Position numbers and translations under genes: made by a program. This document shows, piece after piece, positions 12,601-23,338 of a stretch of DNA of 37,395 bases. Source of the DNA: Pezizomycotina sp. ARF18 (Eukaryota; Ascomycota); contig AZLU01000099.1 of NCBI GenBank assembly GCA_002224055.1, positions 1-37,395 of the forward strand. Reading direction: 5' to 3'. The notes under the pieces were generated by a model, which saw only the letters and a program-made list of their open reading frames with translations, had not been told where the DNA came from and ran no database searches. Position 1 is the stretch's first letter, and every line of letters begins with the position of its first letter.

Positions 12601-14134
12601 TTTTTTTTTCTTTTCTCTTTTCTCTCTGAAGCTGTTACAGTGAGGACTTGAAGCTCCTAGTTTTTTTTGTTTCTCTTTTCTGACAAGACGGGGTCGATCG
12701 GTTCGAATTGTGCAGGTGGATCACGATCCGGACCAGGCCAAAAATGCCTCGTTGCACTTTCTTCTCCGCCTCTACATGGATGTATGCACGATTCTTATAA
12801 CAAGTGTTGAAGAAGAAAAAAAAAATAATTATATATATATCTATTTTTTGATTTGCGAGGATCGATATAGTTTTCCCCTTTCCCCAAACGCTCACACGAC
12901 GTCTCTTCATTTCATTATCAAGAATCTTTTCCCGTTTCGCTTTCGCTTTCTGTCGGCTTAATTGCCTAAAAAATTCCATGAACCAAGATTTGGTTTTCGA
13001 GCTACTGCTGCTGGCTGTGGCTCATCCGTCTGAGCGAATATATACGAGTTCAAACGGCTCCAATTCGGGTAATTGGGGAAAGAAAGACGGGAGTAGGGAG
13101 GGGAGAGGGAGAGTAGAGGTGACTTCCGGAATCTGAAGCCACGCGCTAGAGGTTTCTCTATTCTTGAAAAATATTCAACTCCCTTTGAGGGCAAAGACAG
13201 AGCCAAAATAACGTGTTTCTTACTTCACGGTTGGACATACAGACACTTCTCCCAGTGTTCTATCTTTCTCTCTCATCCTTTCCTCACTTTGCGGAAAGTA
13301 AGCACGAGGCATTAAGAGAGTAAAGGGGAAATGAGATTATAAGCTCCATTCCGATGGTATAGATAGGAAGAGGGATTGTTGAAATCTATCTCATTTATCT
13401 TATATTTCTTTCTTCCTCTCGTATCATTTCGTTAGAGACTGTTCAGGATTTGACTATTACTCTGGCACATTCCGGAATATATCTTTGATACTAAGTATTT
13501 AATTGGACTTAACGACGACATCTACGACGGGAGAGGCGAAAGGGTTCGAAAAGCAAAAAGGCAAAAGCAAAAAAAGGACTTGCTATATTATATTTTTGAG
13601 AGACTTCTTTGAAAAATTTCAAGGGATGAGGGGCCCGGTCTTCTTTAATGGAAATTGAAAAATCGAATATTCCGAATTCACCCGATCACATATTACAACA
13701 AGTTACATACAACACGAAACCCTTTCGAACCTTACACTGCTAATCACTAAAGTAACAACGGAGCTTCCAATAGCTGTTAGTTACTACTGTATTTCACGCA
13801 AAGAAAACCTTCTCCACCCTTTATTTTATTTTTATTTTATTTTTTATTTTTAATTTTTTTTTAAAAAAAAATTTTTTTATTTTTTTTCCAATATTATTTG
13901 AAAATTTTACGGCATCTGGATCGAAGGGAGGTTTTTTTTTTGGTTTTGGTGTACAAAAAAGAAAAAATGCGGAGGGCTTGGGCTGTTCCCTGCCAAAGTC
14001 GTCAGCAATTGCACTCACCAATTCTCCCGCTGCGGTCACCACAAAGTACATCGCAAGCCGGACAATACCGATCATCAAAACCGTCTCAAATATCCTAGAC
14101 AAACAGTTTTCGTCCTTCCCTCGTCCAAAAGTTC

Positions 14135-14150
14135 TATAAAGCTAGCCAAT
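14135..14150 (+). promoter_or_regulatory. Candidate TATA box and adjacent CCAAT of the PEPCK gene
   Basis: TATAAAG at 14135-14141, followed a few bases on by GCCAAT, then a pyrimidine-rich C/T stretch and the CTA repeat before the ATG at 14502. Spacing suits a fungal promoter with a long pyrimidine-rich 5' UTR of roughly 300 nt. PEPCK genes are normally induced by gluconeogenic carbon sources; I do not see a specific activator site I would trust. Confidence 0.4.
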
Positions 14151-14331
14151 TCCCACTCTCGTTACCGTTCCCTTTTCCTTTCCGTTGACACTTATCCTTC
14201 TCACTTTCATCCTCATCCTCACCTTCATCTTCTCTCTCAGCGGTCTCTAAAGAGATACGTTTCAAACACCACATATATCACTTCTGTCACCACTTCAAAA
14301 CGGCACCAAATTCGTTCCCCTTTAGCTCCTG

Positions 14332-14372
<41 letters not shown>
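14332..14372 (+). repeat. (CTA)n trinucleotide repeat in PEPCK 5' UTR
   Basis: About 13-14 perfect CTA/ACT units, 130 bp upstream of the PEPCK start codon and downstream of the candidate TATA box, so probably transcribed as 5' UTR. Confidence 0.95.
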
Positions 14373-14373
<1 letters not shown>

Positions 14374-14501
14374 CCGCCACTACTTCAACCCTATCACTCT
14401 CTCTGAGAAATAGCCCTATCCGCACTTCGACGCCCTATACAAGCACTCGTGCTGATTCCACATTACCCGACTATCCTGCTTTCAAAGTCAACGACGTCAC
14501 A

Positions 14502-16764
14502 ATGCTTAATAACGCCGTCAACAGAACTTCGCTGCACCCTTACGGTGTCCCGTACGTCAAAATCCTTCCAAGCTTCTAGTTGAACTCTTACCATTATTCT
14601 CTTAATTGTTCATCTTTTTATTTTCTTCTAACAATATATTCACTTTATAGGGCAGCCACCGAACACACTGAGATCGAGGAAGAGCTCACGATACCGCCAA
14701 TATTGACTACGACCGTGTCCAAATTGTACGGCATTCTTCCTCCCCTCCAAAAGAGTTTCTTTTCCACACATAATTCATGAAAACCTTTTTTCCTTTTTAT
14801 TCTCTCTTATTGTTTCAGTGTAGAAAAAAAAACTTGAGGAAAAGAAATCCTTCGCAGGGAGAGGAACATTGTTTTAGCTAACAGCTCTTTCTCACTCTTA
14901 AACAAAAAGATCTCGAACCTTCCGTAGCCGCCCTCTACGAAGATGCCCTCGTCTATGAAACCGGTACCGCCATTACATCATCCGGTGCTTTGACCGCATA
15001 CTCTGGCCGGAAAACTGGTCGTTCCCCTTCGGACAAGCGTATCGTCAAGGAAGAGACCTCCGAGAACGAAGTCTGGTGGGGACCAGTGAACAAGGCCATG
15101 GATCAGAAGGTAATTTACAACCCCAGTTCCTTGGGGAAAAGAGCCTTAAAAATCTCCCCCGCCAGCATTTACCGAGTTCTTTTTTCGTTCTTGTGCTTTG
15201 GTCCCGCTTTTTGGGTCACAAATCCTGGGGGTGTCGGACGACTGCCGCCGAATATTCCCGTTGCAAGTCCAATTTTTGTTCCGAGCCTGTGAAATTGCCA
15301 AGTCCTATTTTCGTGGCTGTTGGTAATAAAAAAAAGAAAGAAAATAATATTCGCGCTTTTTCCTTTTTCCCACTGCTGGGTGTTTCAAAATGGATGGAAA
15401 AATACTAACGAATGACGTCTTACCTTGCAGACATGGAAAATCAACCGAGAGCGTGCCATTGACTACCTCAACACCAGGAAGAGGATATACGTCGTCGACG
15501 GTTACGCCGGATGGGATGAGCGCTACGATCAAGGTCCGCGTTGTCTGCGCTCGTGCCTACCATGCCCTCTTCATGAGGAACATGCTTATTCGGCCTCGAG
15601 GGAGGAACTTAAGGGGTTCCACCAGACTATGTCGTCTACAACGCTGGTTCTTTCCTGCCAACAGGTACACCTCCGGTATGACCTCGTCAACCTCGTCGCC
15701 CTCAACTTCAAGGAGCGTGAAATGGTCATCCTCGGAACCGAGTACGCCGGCGAGATGAAGAAGGGTATCTTCACCGTCCTCTTCTACGAAATGCCCGTCA
15801 AGCACAACGTCCTCACCCTCCACTCCTCTGCCAACCAGGGCAAGGACGGAGACTGCACTGTCTTCTTCGGTCTTTCCGGTACCGGCAAGACTACCCTTTC
15901 CGCCGACCCCAACCGTCAGCTCATCGGTGACGACGAGCACTGTTGGACTGACACCGGTATCTTCAACATCGAAGGCGGTTGCTACGCCAAGTGCGTCGGC
16001 CTTAGCGCCGAGAAGGAGCCCGAGATCTTCGGTGCCATCAGGTACGGAAGTATCCTAGAAAACGTCATCTTCGACTCGGAAACCCGTGAGGTCGACTACG
16101 ACGATACCACCCTCACGGAGAACACCCGCGCAGCTACCCGCTCGAGTTCATCCCCAACGTCAAGTTCCCCTGCATCAGCGACAACCACCCGTCCAACTGA
16201 TCCTCCTCACCTGCGACGCCTCCGGTGTCCTCCTCCCGTCTCCAAGCTCGACTCGAACACTGTCTCATACCACTTCATTTCCGGTTACACTTCCAAGATG
16301 AGCGGCACCGAGGAAGGCGTCACAGAACCCCAGGCTACCTTCTCCGCCTGCTTCGGACAGCCTTTCCTTGCTCTGCACCCATGAGGTACGCTGAGATGCT
16401 TGCCAACAAGATCTCGGAACACAATGCCGACGCTTGGCTCGTCAACACCGGTTGGGTCGGTGCCAGCGCCGCCACCGGTGGCAGCCGTTGCCCGCTTAAA
16501 TACACCCGTGCCATCCTCAACGCCATCCACGATGGTTCGCTGAAGAACGCCGAGTACGAGAACTTCCCCATCTTCAACCTCGCCATCCCCAAGACCTGTA
16601 ACAATGTCCCCGATGAGATCCTCAACCCACTCCGCGCCTGGAAGGGAACTTCGGACTCGTACGAAACCAGCGTCAAGAGTCTCGCCGCCAAGTTCATCCA
16701 GAACTTCGAGAAGTACAAGGATGGTTGCACCAAGGATGTTATCGCTGCCGGCCCTACTATCTAA
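14502..16764 (+). CDS. pck1: Phosphoenolpyruvate carboxykinase (ATP)
   Basis: Catalyses oxaloacetate + ATP to phosphoenolpyruvate + CO2 + ADP, the committed step of gluconeogenesis, in the cytosol. The start [16 protein letters not shown] fits fungal PEPCK N-termini. Then [94 protein letters not shown], the P-loop [16 protein letters not shown] (Gly at 15869, Lys codon 15887-15889), [26 protein letters not shown]-type substrate loop, and a stop at 16762-16764 after AAGPTI. Introns inferred: 14552-14650, 14726-14909 and 15110-15430. Length less introns is about 553 codons, normal for the family. Frame breaks occur near 14690, 14917, 15532, 15600-15670, 16130-16240 and 16380, each a one-base change with intact motifs on both sides. 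GC-rich codon choice contrasts with the AT-rich flanks. Confidence 0.97.
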
Positions 16765-17254
16765 TTGTCTTTTGCGATTGAAGGTGTCTAGACTTTGTTA
16801 TTAGTTCTTTTTCCTTCTGTTTATGCGAAAAAAAAAAAAGTGCATATATTTATTACTAAACTTTGTTTTCTACTTTTCTTTTTCTAATTATCACTCATAC
16901 CCCTGGAGTTCTATTCCTTTTTCTCTCTGTCGGTTATTAGATTAACACATTATACAATTAATAATTACTGTTTGTCTCTCTTTTATTCCCTCCTGACTAT
17001 CATCCTTATCTTATTACTGTGAATAAAAAAACCATGAGAATTTGATATTACCTTTTTATATACTCCAACAAATTCATGTAATTTAATGAATTAGTGGTGA
17101 CACGACAGAAATAAAGAAAAACAAAAATTTTCACAAAAAACAAAACCTCGAGCACTTACCTCTATTTTGATATCGATTGTCCGTCCACCCACAAACGAAA
17201 CCATGGAACTACTGATTGTACATCATTTTCACCTGAACACCAATAAATAGGGGA

Positions 17255-17261
17255 TATATAA
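17255..17261 (+). promoter_or_regulatory. TATA-like element upstream of structured element
   Basis: TATATAA lies 41 bp before the first base of the closing helix of the hairpin element at 17296-17406, a spacing that would suit a transcription start at the element. In AT-rich spacer DNA this could be coincidence. Confidence 0.25.
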
Positions 17262-17295
17262 GCCTGTAGTAGCTTTTGACGTACTTATTATTTGG

Positions 17296-17406
17296 TCTCG
17301 AAGGGACGGTCTTCGTTTTTATCAATAAAACGTGCGCTGCGGAGCAGGCTCGAACAGAGCCTTGCTTGCAGCATGAAGTTTTAGAAACAGCGCCTGCCTC
17401 GAGACT
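17296..17406 (+). ncRNA. Candidate structured RNA or nested inverted-repeat element
   Basis: Three nested, mutually compatible helices are visible: GTCTCGA (17296-17302) with TCGAGAC (17400-17406); GCGCTG (17335-17340) with CAGCGC (17389-17394); and AGCAGGCTC (17344-17352) with GAGCCtTGCT (17358-17367, one bulged T) closing the loop GAACA. A side hairpin CGAAG/CTTCG (17300-17304 with 17312-17316) competes with the edge of the outer helix. The block is GC-richer than its surroundings. It is not a tRNA, 5S, U6 or SRP RNA that I can recognise, and I see no clear snoRNA boxes. A short palindromic mobile element is the main alternative. Confidence 0.35.
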
Positions 17407-19059
17407 AATTCTTAGTATATGTTTACCAAAAAATAAAAAATAAATAGATCAAAAACACGCACCAACCAACCAACCAGACGATTTAGAATAAAGTGTATAC
17501 GACCGACCACTCCCTCTTTTCAAACTCCTTGGGTAGATATATTTCTTGTTTCGTTTTTGTATCCGTAATAAATTTTTCACTACTGGCTTCAAAAGGAGCC
17601 CTGCTGAGGTCGAAATGGGATTGGTCAAAATCAAAAATTACTTTGGAAAATCGGGCAATTTTAAAATCGACGGTGATTTTCCCCATCTTCTATCATGCAT
17701 CATCATACCCAATTCCACTTACTTTCTCATCGACATGCGTCCTCTCATTAATCATTAACACATTTCAGCTGGATTTTTTTTTTTAACAATAATAATGAGT
17801 CAATAACGAATTACTCATTTGCTTATATATGGAGCTTTTCTTTCGAAGATTACTCAAGTATTTAATCTATACATATATATGGCCGACGCAAAGCTGGCTC
17901 CCTTTTTCTTTTTTTTTTGTATTTATTTATACACGATTTACGGGTGGAGTAATTTCAACCTCAATAAATCAGCAAATGCAAGAAGAGATAGGTTAAAAAC
18001 TGGGGGGGGGTGGTATTTCCGGTTTCCAGCTCTTCTTCCTTCACTACCGACTTCATTCGAGTAAGTAGGCAAAACTAAAGCATCTCTAAGTAGTATGCAG
18101 ATGCTTGCTAGCAAGTGGTCAAATCTCTAACCTTTCAGCTTGGATGTGTTTCATTAGCTTCAAAGCTTCTACTCACTTTACGCTCAGTACTAGAAACTGC
18201 ACATTATACGGTTTTATTATTATTGGGTAGCATTACTACGGCGAAGTATACCCCCAGGCTCACTTGTACTATGAGAATTTTAAGCAGAACTTTGGCTGAC
18301 GATTTTCTCTAGTTTTGCCTACTTCGCTGCAGCTCGAAAGGATGGAGCAACAAGCAACAGATAATGGAAGATCCACCAAGTAGATGACCAACACCGTCGA
18401 GAGGGACTGCCACGGAGTCATTTTCAGAACGTGAGGCACCAAATGTCTCCAACTATGGTCCGGTAGTTGAGGAGACATTCTCCACATTCTCTGCCGCTTG
18501 TTCAGCTCTTTGCAAAGGTTTGAAGGACTCAGAGGCTAGCGCGCATTAGGAAATCCGAAGTCACACGTCCCGAGCTTCTCCGCCAGATACGGTATGTGGA
18601 AGCTACGCGTTGGAGGCTCTTCTTATCAAAGTAATGGAATCGCGCGATCTTTTCTTCTCAATAGCTGAGCTATCGACGGTTCTGCGCGTGGGAGACTCCC
18701 TCATTTCTCTTAGACCACAACTCCAAGGATACTTCCAACGCAGACATGTCCCCCTTGCGGGCATTCTGACATGTACAATATAAAAAAGAGATCGGACCGG
18801 GGCAGGAGTTTCCCTATGGAGAAGTTATACATTTTGCTTTCGCGTGCCAAGACCCCCAAAGGCAGCAGCGTGGGACGCTTTTCAGCTGAGGTTTTGACCA
18901 CGACTTTACTTCATTCACGTTTCAACCGGCATTTGCATGTGTATTTCGCATATCGAGCACTAACGTAGATAAAAGCTAACACGCATAAACGAAACTCACA
19001 ATTGGACCGCTTCTTCGATTAATCCGGGGAAATTCTAATTGGTCCCTTGCGGCGTTGGC

Positions 19060-19063
<4 letters not shown>

Positions 19064-19100
<37 letters not shown>
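19064..19100 (+). repeat. T37 homopolymer
   Basis: Uninterrupted run of 37 T, the longest in the window, preceded by TGGCGGCTC. An 8-base copy TGGCGGCT recurs at about 19763-19770. That pattern could mark a minus-strand retro-inserted sequence with a poly(A) tail and target duplication, but slippage alone also explains the run. Confidence 0.9.
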
Positions 19101-19103
<3 letters not shown>

Positions 19104-19329
19104 CCGATCTCGACAAGAAGGACGGGAAAAATCACACGAGCAACTTTTGATAGCTTTTTATGATATCTAAGGTGGGTCACACTGGCGAATAAAAACTAGA
19201 ATATCTGCAAGCTCACAATTTGCTAGTAAAATTAACGAGGAGCTGTCTTTCTCCTGCGCTAACATCTTTTCTTTATTTTAGTTACGTGAACCTGTTTTTA
19301 AACCCCTCTATCAAGGGATTTTATACGGT

Positions 19330-19870
19330 GTTCCCACATTTGGATCCATGTGCAAAAATCACTCGATCATGGAGCTCGAAGGCAGCAGCGGTTCTATCGT
19401 CTTCTTCTTCTTCTTCATTTTCAGCTTGCCTTTCCTCTGGCCCCGCTTCCCCTGCACTATCATCATCTGGCAGCTGATTGTTGTAGATACCAACTCAGCT
19501 CGAACGAAGTCGCCGCTTTTCCCTTTTCAATGACTAGGAAACGGCGGCGACGCAATCCCTAGCACGGCCTCTCCGATGCTGGATCCCACTGCGGGATAGC
19601 CGGTTGTCCGTAATTGCGAAAGGATTATAATCGCTTTGGGTATACGAATGCTGTTGCTGGTGCTGCTGCGGCTGGCAATGCTCGTGCTGTTGGACAGGCT
19701 CTGGCATGATAGAGATATATTCTCCGAGAGATATCAACGTATATTGTTTTTGGGTCCGCTATGGCGGCTTTTTCGGGTACGAGTGCTTCTAGATTACTCT
19801 CGGTCAGAAGCCTTGCCAGTTTCGGATTGATCGAAATCAATACGCTGGAAGAGGTGGTGGGAAGCACTTA
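19330..19870 (-). other. Coding-like stretch of unknown identity, possibly a broken gene
   Basis: Minus-strand frames read, from high to low coordinate, a segment with LISINPKLARLLTESNLEAL and EKAAIADPKTIYVDIS, then a Gln/His-rich segment beginning MPEPVQQHEHCQPQQHQQQH and continuing SYTQSDYNPFAITDN, then an acidic tract QLPDDDSAGEAGPEERQAEN followed by EEEEEDD. Frame changes separate the pieces, as in the genuine genes of this window. Such Gln- and acid-rich composition is common in fungal regulators, but there is no DNA-binding or catalytic motif, so no function is proposed. The complementary strand is also open (Ser-rich), so this could be noise. Confidence 0.22.
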
Positions 19871-20767
19871 CGACGACAAACAGTTTGGGGCTTTTTTGAC
19901 TTTTAGGTCCATGCAGATGGGTTCTTCCTGCTTGAGGAAATCCGGGCTCGGTGCACTTCTACCTCCGTACTTATATTCATCACGGCCATATCCCTGCTAC
20001 GGAGAATTTGAGATAGCAAGGAAAAAGCTTGGTTCGTTCTCTAGGAGCCAGGTGAAACTAAGCTACACGATGGTGGGTAGCTAAGTCATCTGCTCCCCCG
20101 AGACCCGGCACTTTGGGCCTGGTGCTTTTCAAAACGTACCGGAATGATTTCGGATTCGGGCTATACGAGGCTTTTATATCTTGTCAAAGGTACTCGAGAC
20201 GCGTAGCCCGAATTGCGAAGGGTAAGTGTTCCTTCTACATACACGCCCACGGCGGGCCATTAAATTTTGCGCCAATAGCGCCTCGTTAAATTTGCAGTTT
20301 GCAGTCTTACAAGCGCAACTGCATCATTCTCAGCTGAGTTCATGAATATTGGCTTCACCATCAGTAGCTGAAGGTGGGGTTTGCATCGAGTGTTCATGGC
20401 TATTAGTGCCGAACGCTCAGGCTGCTAAGATCCGACGAGCTCATATAAGGGTGTCCAGAAATGAAAATCCATGCATGCCAACTGGACTTGGAGATCGGTC
20501 CTCTTGGATTATGAAATAAGCTGAATATGCAATAATGAATTGGAAATCTAAAAATAGGTATTCATCAAGGGAGGGATAAACATGATGAGGAGAACAATGC
20601 AAAAACTAAAACTGACGCCAAAAGTACGAAAGTGCTGTGATGAGAGACAATCAAAGGTAACATATACTTCTTAAAGCGGATTTCAAGACGAGGGGTATGG
20701 ATCTCAGCTCCTCGATAGAACGAAACTGATAACCCTCTCCTCTTTCTATCTACCTCACAGACCATCT

Positions 20768-22580
20768 TCAGTGCTCCTCAGCTCGCCTCTCCTTCCCCTT
20801 CTTGCTGGTCATCACAATCCGCTGGACCATTCTCTGCCATCTCCTCCGTCTCCACTCGCCTGTGCTGCCCTCCACCCTTCATCACCCCTTAAGACGTCGT
20901 AGACCCACCGCTCCCCCTCGATTTCTACCTCCACCCCTTCTATGCACCTCTCTTCCACCCACTGCTTGCTACCCAGGTCCAGCGTCCACTTTTTATCCTT
21001 CCACTCCCACCCCGCAGGACACTTAACGTCCTCAAAGAACCGTGTCCCCTGCGGACGCTCCCCAGCTATCCTGGCGGCGCTCAGCTTCTCGTAAGGGGTA
21101 GGCGAGAATATCCAGCTCTCCCACTCCCCCGAGCTGTCCTTCCGCTGCAGCTCGAATATTTCCACCTCTCGCGCCTCCGGGGGTTCGTCCAGCACGATGT
21201 CCTTCTCCACCCAGCGGTCGAAGTGGTTCCTCGCCTGCTTTTCCCGCGGCTTCAGGTGCCGTCGTGCGCCTTGACGATGTGACGCTGCATGCTAGGGTGC
21301 GAGAGGCAGACCAGCAGCCAGCCGCCGATCAGGAATACGGGCCGCCAGGGCACGTACGGCGCGCCGACGAAAAGGAACATCGCCGTGAAGAATAGTACTA
21401 GGAATACTCCCGATGAGAGCTCTTCGGAGGAGAAATTCGTGACGGGGCCGACGGTGTTGACAATCTGGTCGTGCGCGGTGGAGAAGTCGTCCATGCTGTT
21501 CTGCAGGTCGCGGAGGTTGCGGAAGAACTCCTTGGACAGCTCGGAGACGGCTTTGACTTCGGCGCTGATGCGGACGGGGGCCGCGGGCGGGGTATGGGTC
21601 CGTGGGGAGGCTATTTGGTGGGGGGGGTGGCGGGTTACGAAGGCGGGGACCATGATGAAGAAGAGGGCGCGACTACGGGGAGGGCGGCGAGGAGGTACGG
21701 TCGAGGCCTGCGACGTAGATTTTACCTTAGTATTCTTATGTTTAGTTGTATCATGTGAGATGAGGCTTGTTAGAGGTAGAGAAAGTGAGCAACTTACAAA
21801 CGAAGGAGTAAACCGCAAGGAAAGAGAGCGTATGCGTCGGCCTCTTCCATTTTAGCAGCCGTAGCAGCTTGTGCTGGAATATGAAAACTACGCCGACCCT
21901 AAGGAAAACCGCATTCTAGTCAGCCCCTGCTCCAACCTAAACATTCTCCTTTTAAGCTAGGTCCCGCCGAATTTTACCTCGAATTAAACCTCCTAAAGTT
22001 ACTTGACATCGTCGTGATCGAAAACGGCGGGCGGGCTTTATCCCTCCGCTTGTGCTCCCTGTGGTGCTCTCCATGGTGGTGATGGTGGTGATGGTGGTGA
22101 TGATGGTGGTCGCCGTCGTCCTCTTCCGCTCCGCCCGCGATTACGTCCGCCGGTAGGACCTGCCCCAGCATCTTCGCGAACAGCTTATCCTGCAAACCCG
22201 TCGCAAAACCCCAACCACCACCCCACCCTTCACCACCAGGCGAAACTACATCCTCAGCGATCCCCCCGTTAGTGTACATCCTTCGTCGGTGAACCATCGT
22301 TATTGCGTCTTTGTCCTTCCGCTTGGAGAGACGTTTGGGTAGCTTTGGCCTGTGCCGCTTCTTGTCTTTATCCTTCTTCGTCGCTTCGGGGAGGATGACA
22401 GCAGCGTCGTCGACGCCGTGCTCCCGGAGCGTTCGTCGTCGGATTCTTCGCTGTCGGTTGCGATGGCGGAGGAGGTACGCTGCGCTGCTGCTGGGGAGGA
22501 GAAGTTGGGACGTTGTTGGGGCTTAGGTAGCTGTTGTCGTAGTCGTTCTCGACGAAGGCGTCGGCGGTGAACTCGTCCAT
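20768..22580 (-). CDS. DysF-domain peroxisomal membrane peroxin (Pex23/Pex24/Pex28-32 group)
   Basis: Integral membrane protein at the peroxisome/ER that controls peroxisome number and size. The N-terminus (MDEFTADAFVENDYDNSYLS) is followed by a basic, low-complexity region, GLQDKLFAKMLGQVLPADVI, a 12-His run, and then SSNFRRFNSR. An intron (21899-21977) joins this to GVVFIFQHKLLRLLKWKRPT and the first membrane segment (HTLSFLAVYSFV). A second intron lies at 21708-21797, then FFIMVPAFVTRHP. A hydrophobic pair follows (GVFLVLFFTAMFLFV, WRPVFLIGGWLLVCL). The C-terminal dysferlin domain carries FELQR, EWESWIFSPTPYE, CPAGWEWKDKKWTLDL, ERWVYD and GEWRRRRWQRMVQRIV, with the stop at 20768-20770. Frame breaks lie near 22370, 21260 and 20890. 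The paralogue within the Pex28-32 set cannot be assigned by eye. Confidence 0.92.
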
Positions 22581-23338
22581 CTCGTCTGTTTCCTCTACGC
22601 TTGCTTGCTGCCGATAGGAAAGATACTATACAAATGGCGAAACGAATTTCAGGATGAAAAAGGAGATGAAAAGATAATAACGAAAAAGAAAGCAAGGAAT
22701 AAAAAGAATGAGTGGTGTCGTGGAATAATTCTAGAAAACTTGTGAAATTAACAAAAAGGAACAAATATGTCGAAGCTGAACAAGCATGTGAGAAAAGTAC
22801 CCTGATGACATCACGTGCGAAATTGCCGAAGCAGGAGCAAAACGTCCGAGACCAAATGCGACACACAAGCAAAAAAAAAAAAAGACACGATCCTAAAAAC
22901 ACCAGTTGCAATCAGATCACAATAATGAAAGTGTAATTACCAAATGAGCTTTCGTTTCTCAAATGAGTATTCGTATTTATCCTTTTTTTTTTTTTTTTAA
23001 AAAAAAAAAATATACGTGTTGAATTTTACGTTTGGCCACATAAGGCGCAAGTAGAAAAATGTGTTTGTGTTGACGGCGATAAAAATCGTTATAAAGAATG
23101 AAAAAAGATACGAAGTAAGAAAAAAAAAAAAAAGGCGTGAGCAAGTATTACTACTAATATATACAGCGCTAATGTTGAATGATCCCGGAAACCCGCCCAA
23201 TGCAGCCCATTTTTAAAAAATAATAATGCCAGTGTTGAAGCTCCAAAGTATCAGAACGAAAAGGATGATGGTAAAAAAAAAAAAAAAAGTTAAGAAAAAA
23301 GACATTGAATAGTTCTTTAACGTGACGCCTAGAAAGCT
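22581..23338. other. Intergenic, peroxin promoter and deaminase 3' flank
   Basis: AT-rich spacer. The part adjoining 22580 must hold the peroxin promoter; no element stands out. It contains a T-then-A palindromic homopolymer at 22983-23010 (about 17 T followed by 13 A) and A-runs at 22871, 23120 and 23274. No coding potential is seen. Confidence 0.6.

Larger units (their letters stand above)
5882..14501. other. 8.6-kb gene desert (permease promoter to PEPCK promoter)
   Basis: No recognisable gene. It contains the permease upstream region (5882 to about 6700), A/T homopolymers (7259-7278, 11506-11528, 12590-12610, 13858-13888), and mixed-composition islands at about 7430-7670, 8000-8850, 9180-9750, 11100-11840 and 12050-12560 with open frames of 60-136 codons, often on both strands. 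None shows a domain I can name. A 93-codon minus-strand frame at 13821-14102 starts with a hydrophobic helix-like segment (MSRIFETVLMIGIVRLAMYF) but ends in poly-Lys from A-runs. The islands may be remnants of decayed genes or mobile elements, or small lineage-specific genes broken by indels. I cannot decide between these. Confidence 0.5.
16765..20767. other. 4-kb gene desert between PEPCK and the peroxin gene
   Basis: Apart from PEPCK 3' sequence, the structured element at 17296-17406, the T37 run at 19064-19100 and the weak coding-like stretch at 19330-19870, nothing is recognisable. A 67-codon minus-strand frame at 17483-17686 (MGKITVDFKIARFSKVIFDF...) has protein-like composition but no known relatives that I can name and could be chance. 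Mixed-composition DNA at 18100-18970 has short frames on both strands and no domain. A G9 run lies at 18002-18010. Confidence 0.5.

Noticed and set aside
15557-15940. 127-codon minus-strand open frame opposite PEPCK
   Set aside because: Antisense shadow of the conserved PEPCK coding region, whose GC-rich third positions keep the other strand open.
18600-18700. TAGCTCAG A-box-like string on the minus strand with GCGATTCC downstream
   Set aside because: The spacing between the two boxes is too short for a tRNA and the arms do not pair.
21289-21855. 188-codon plus-strand open frame
   Set aside because: Lies opposite the peroxin exons and introns; the minus strand carries the conserved protein.
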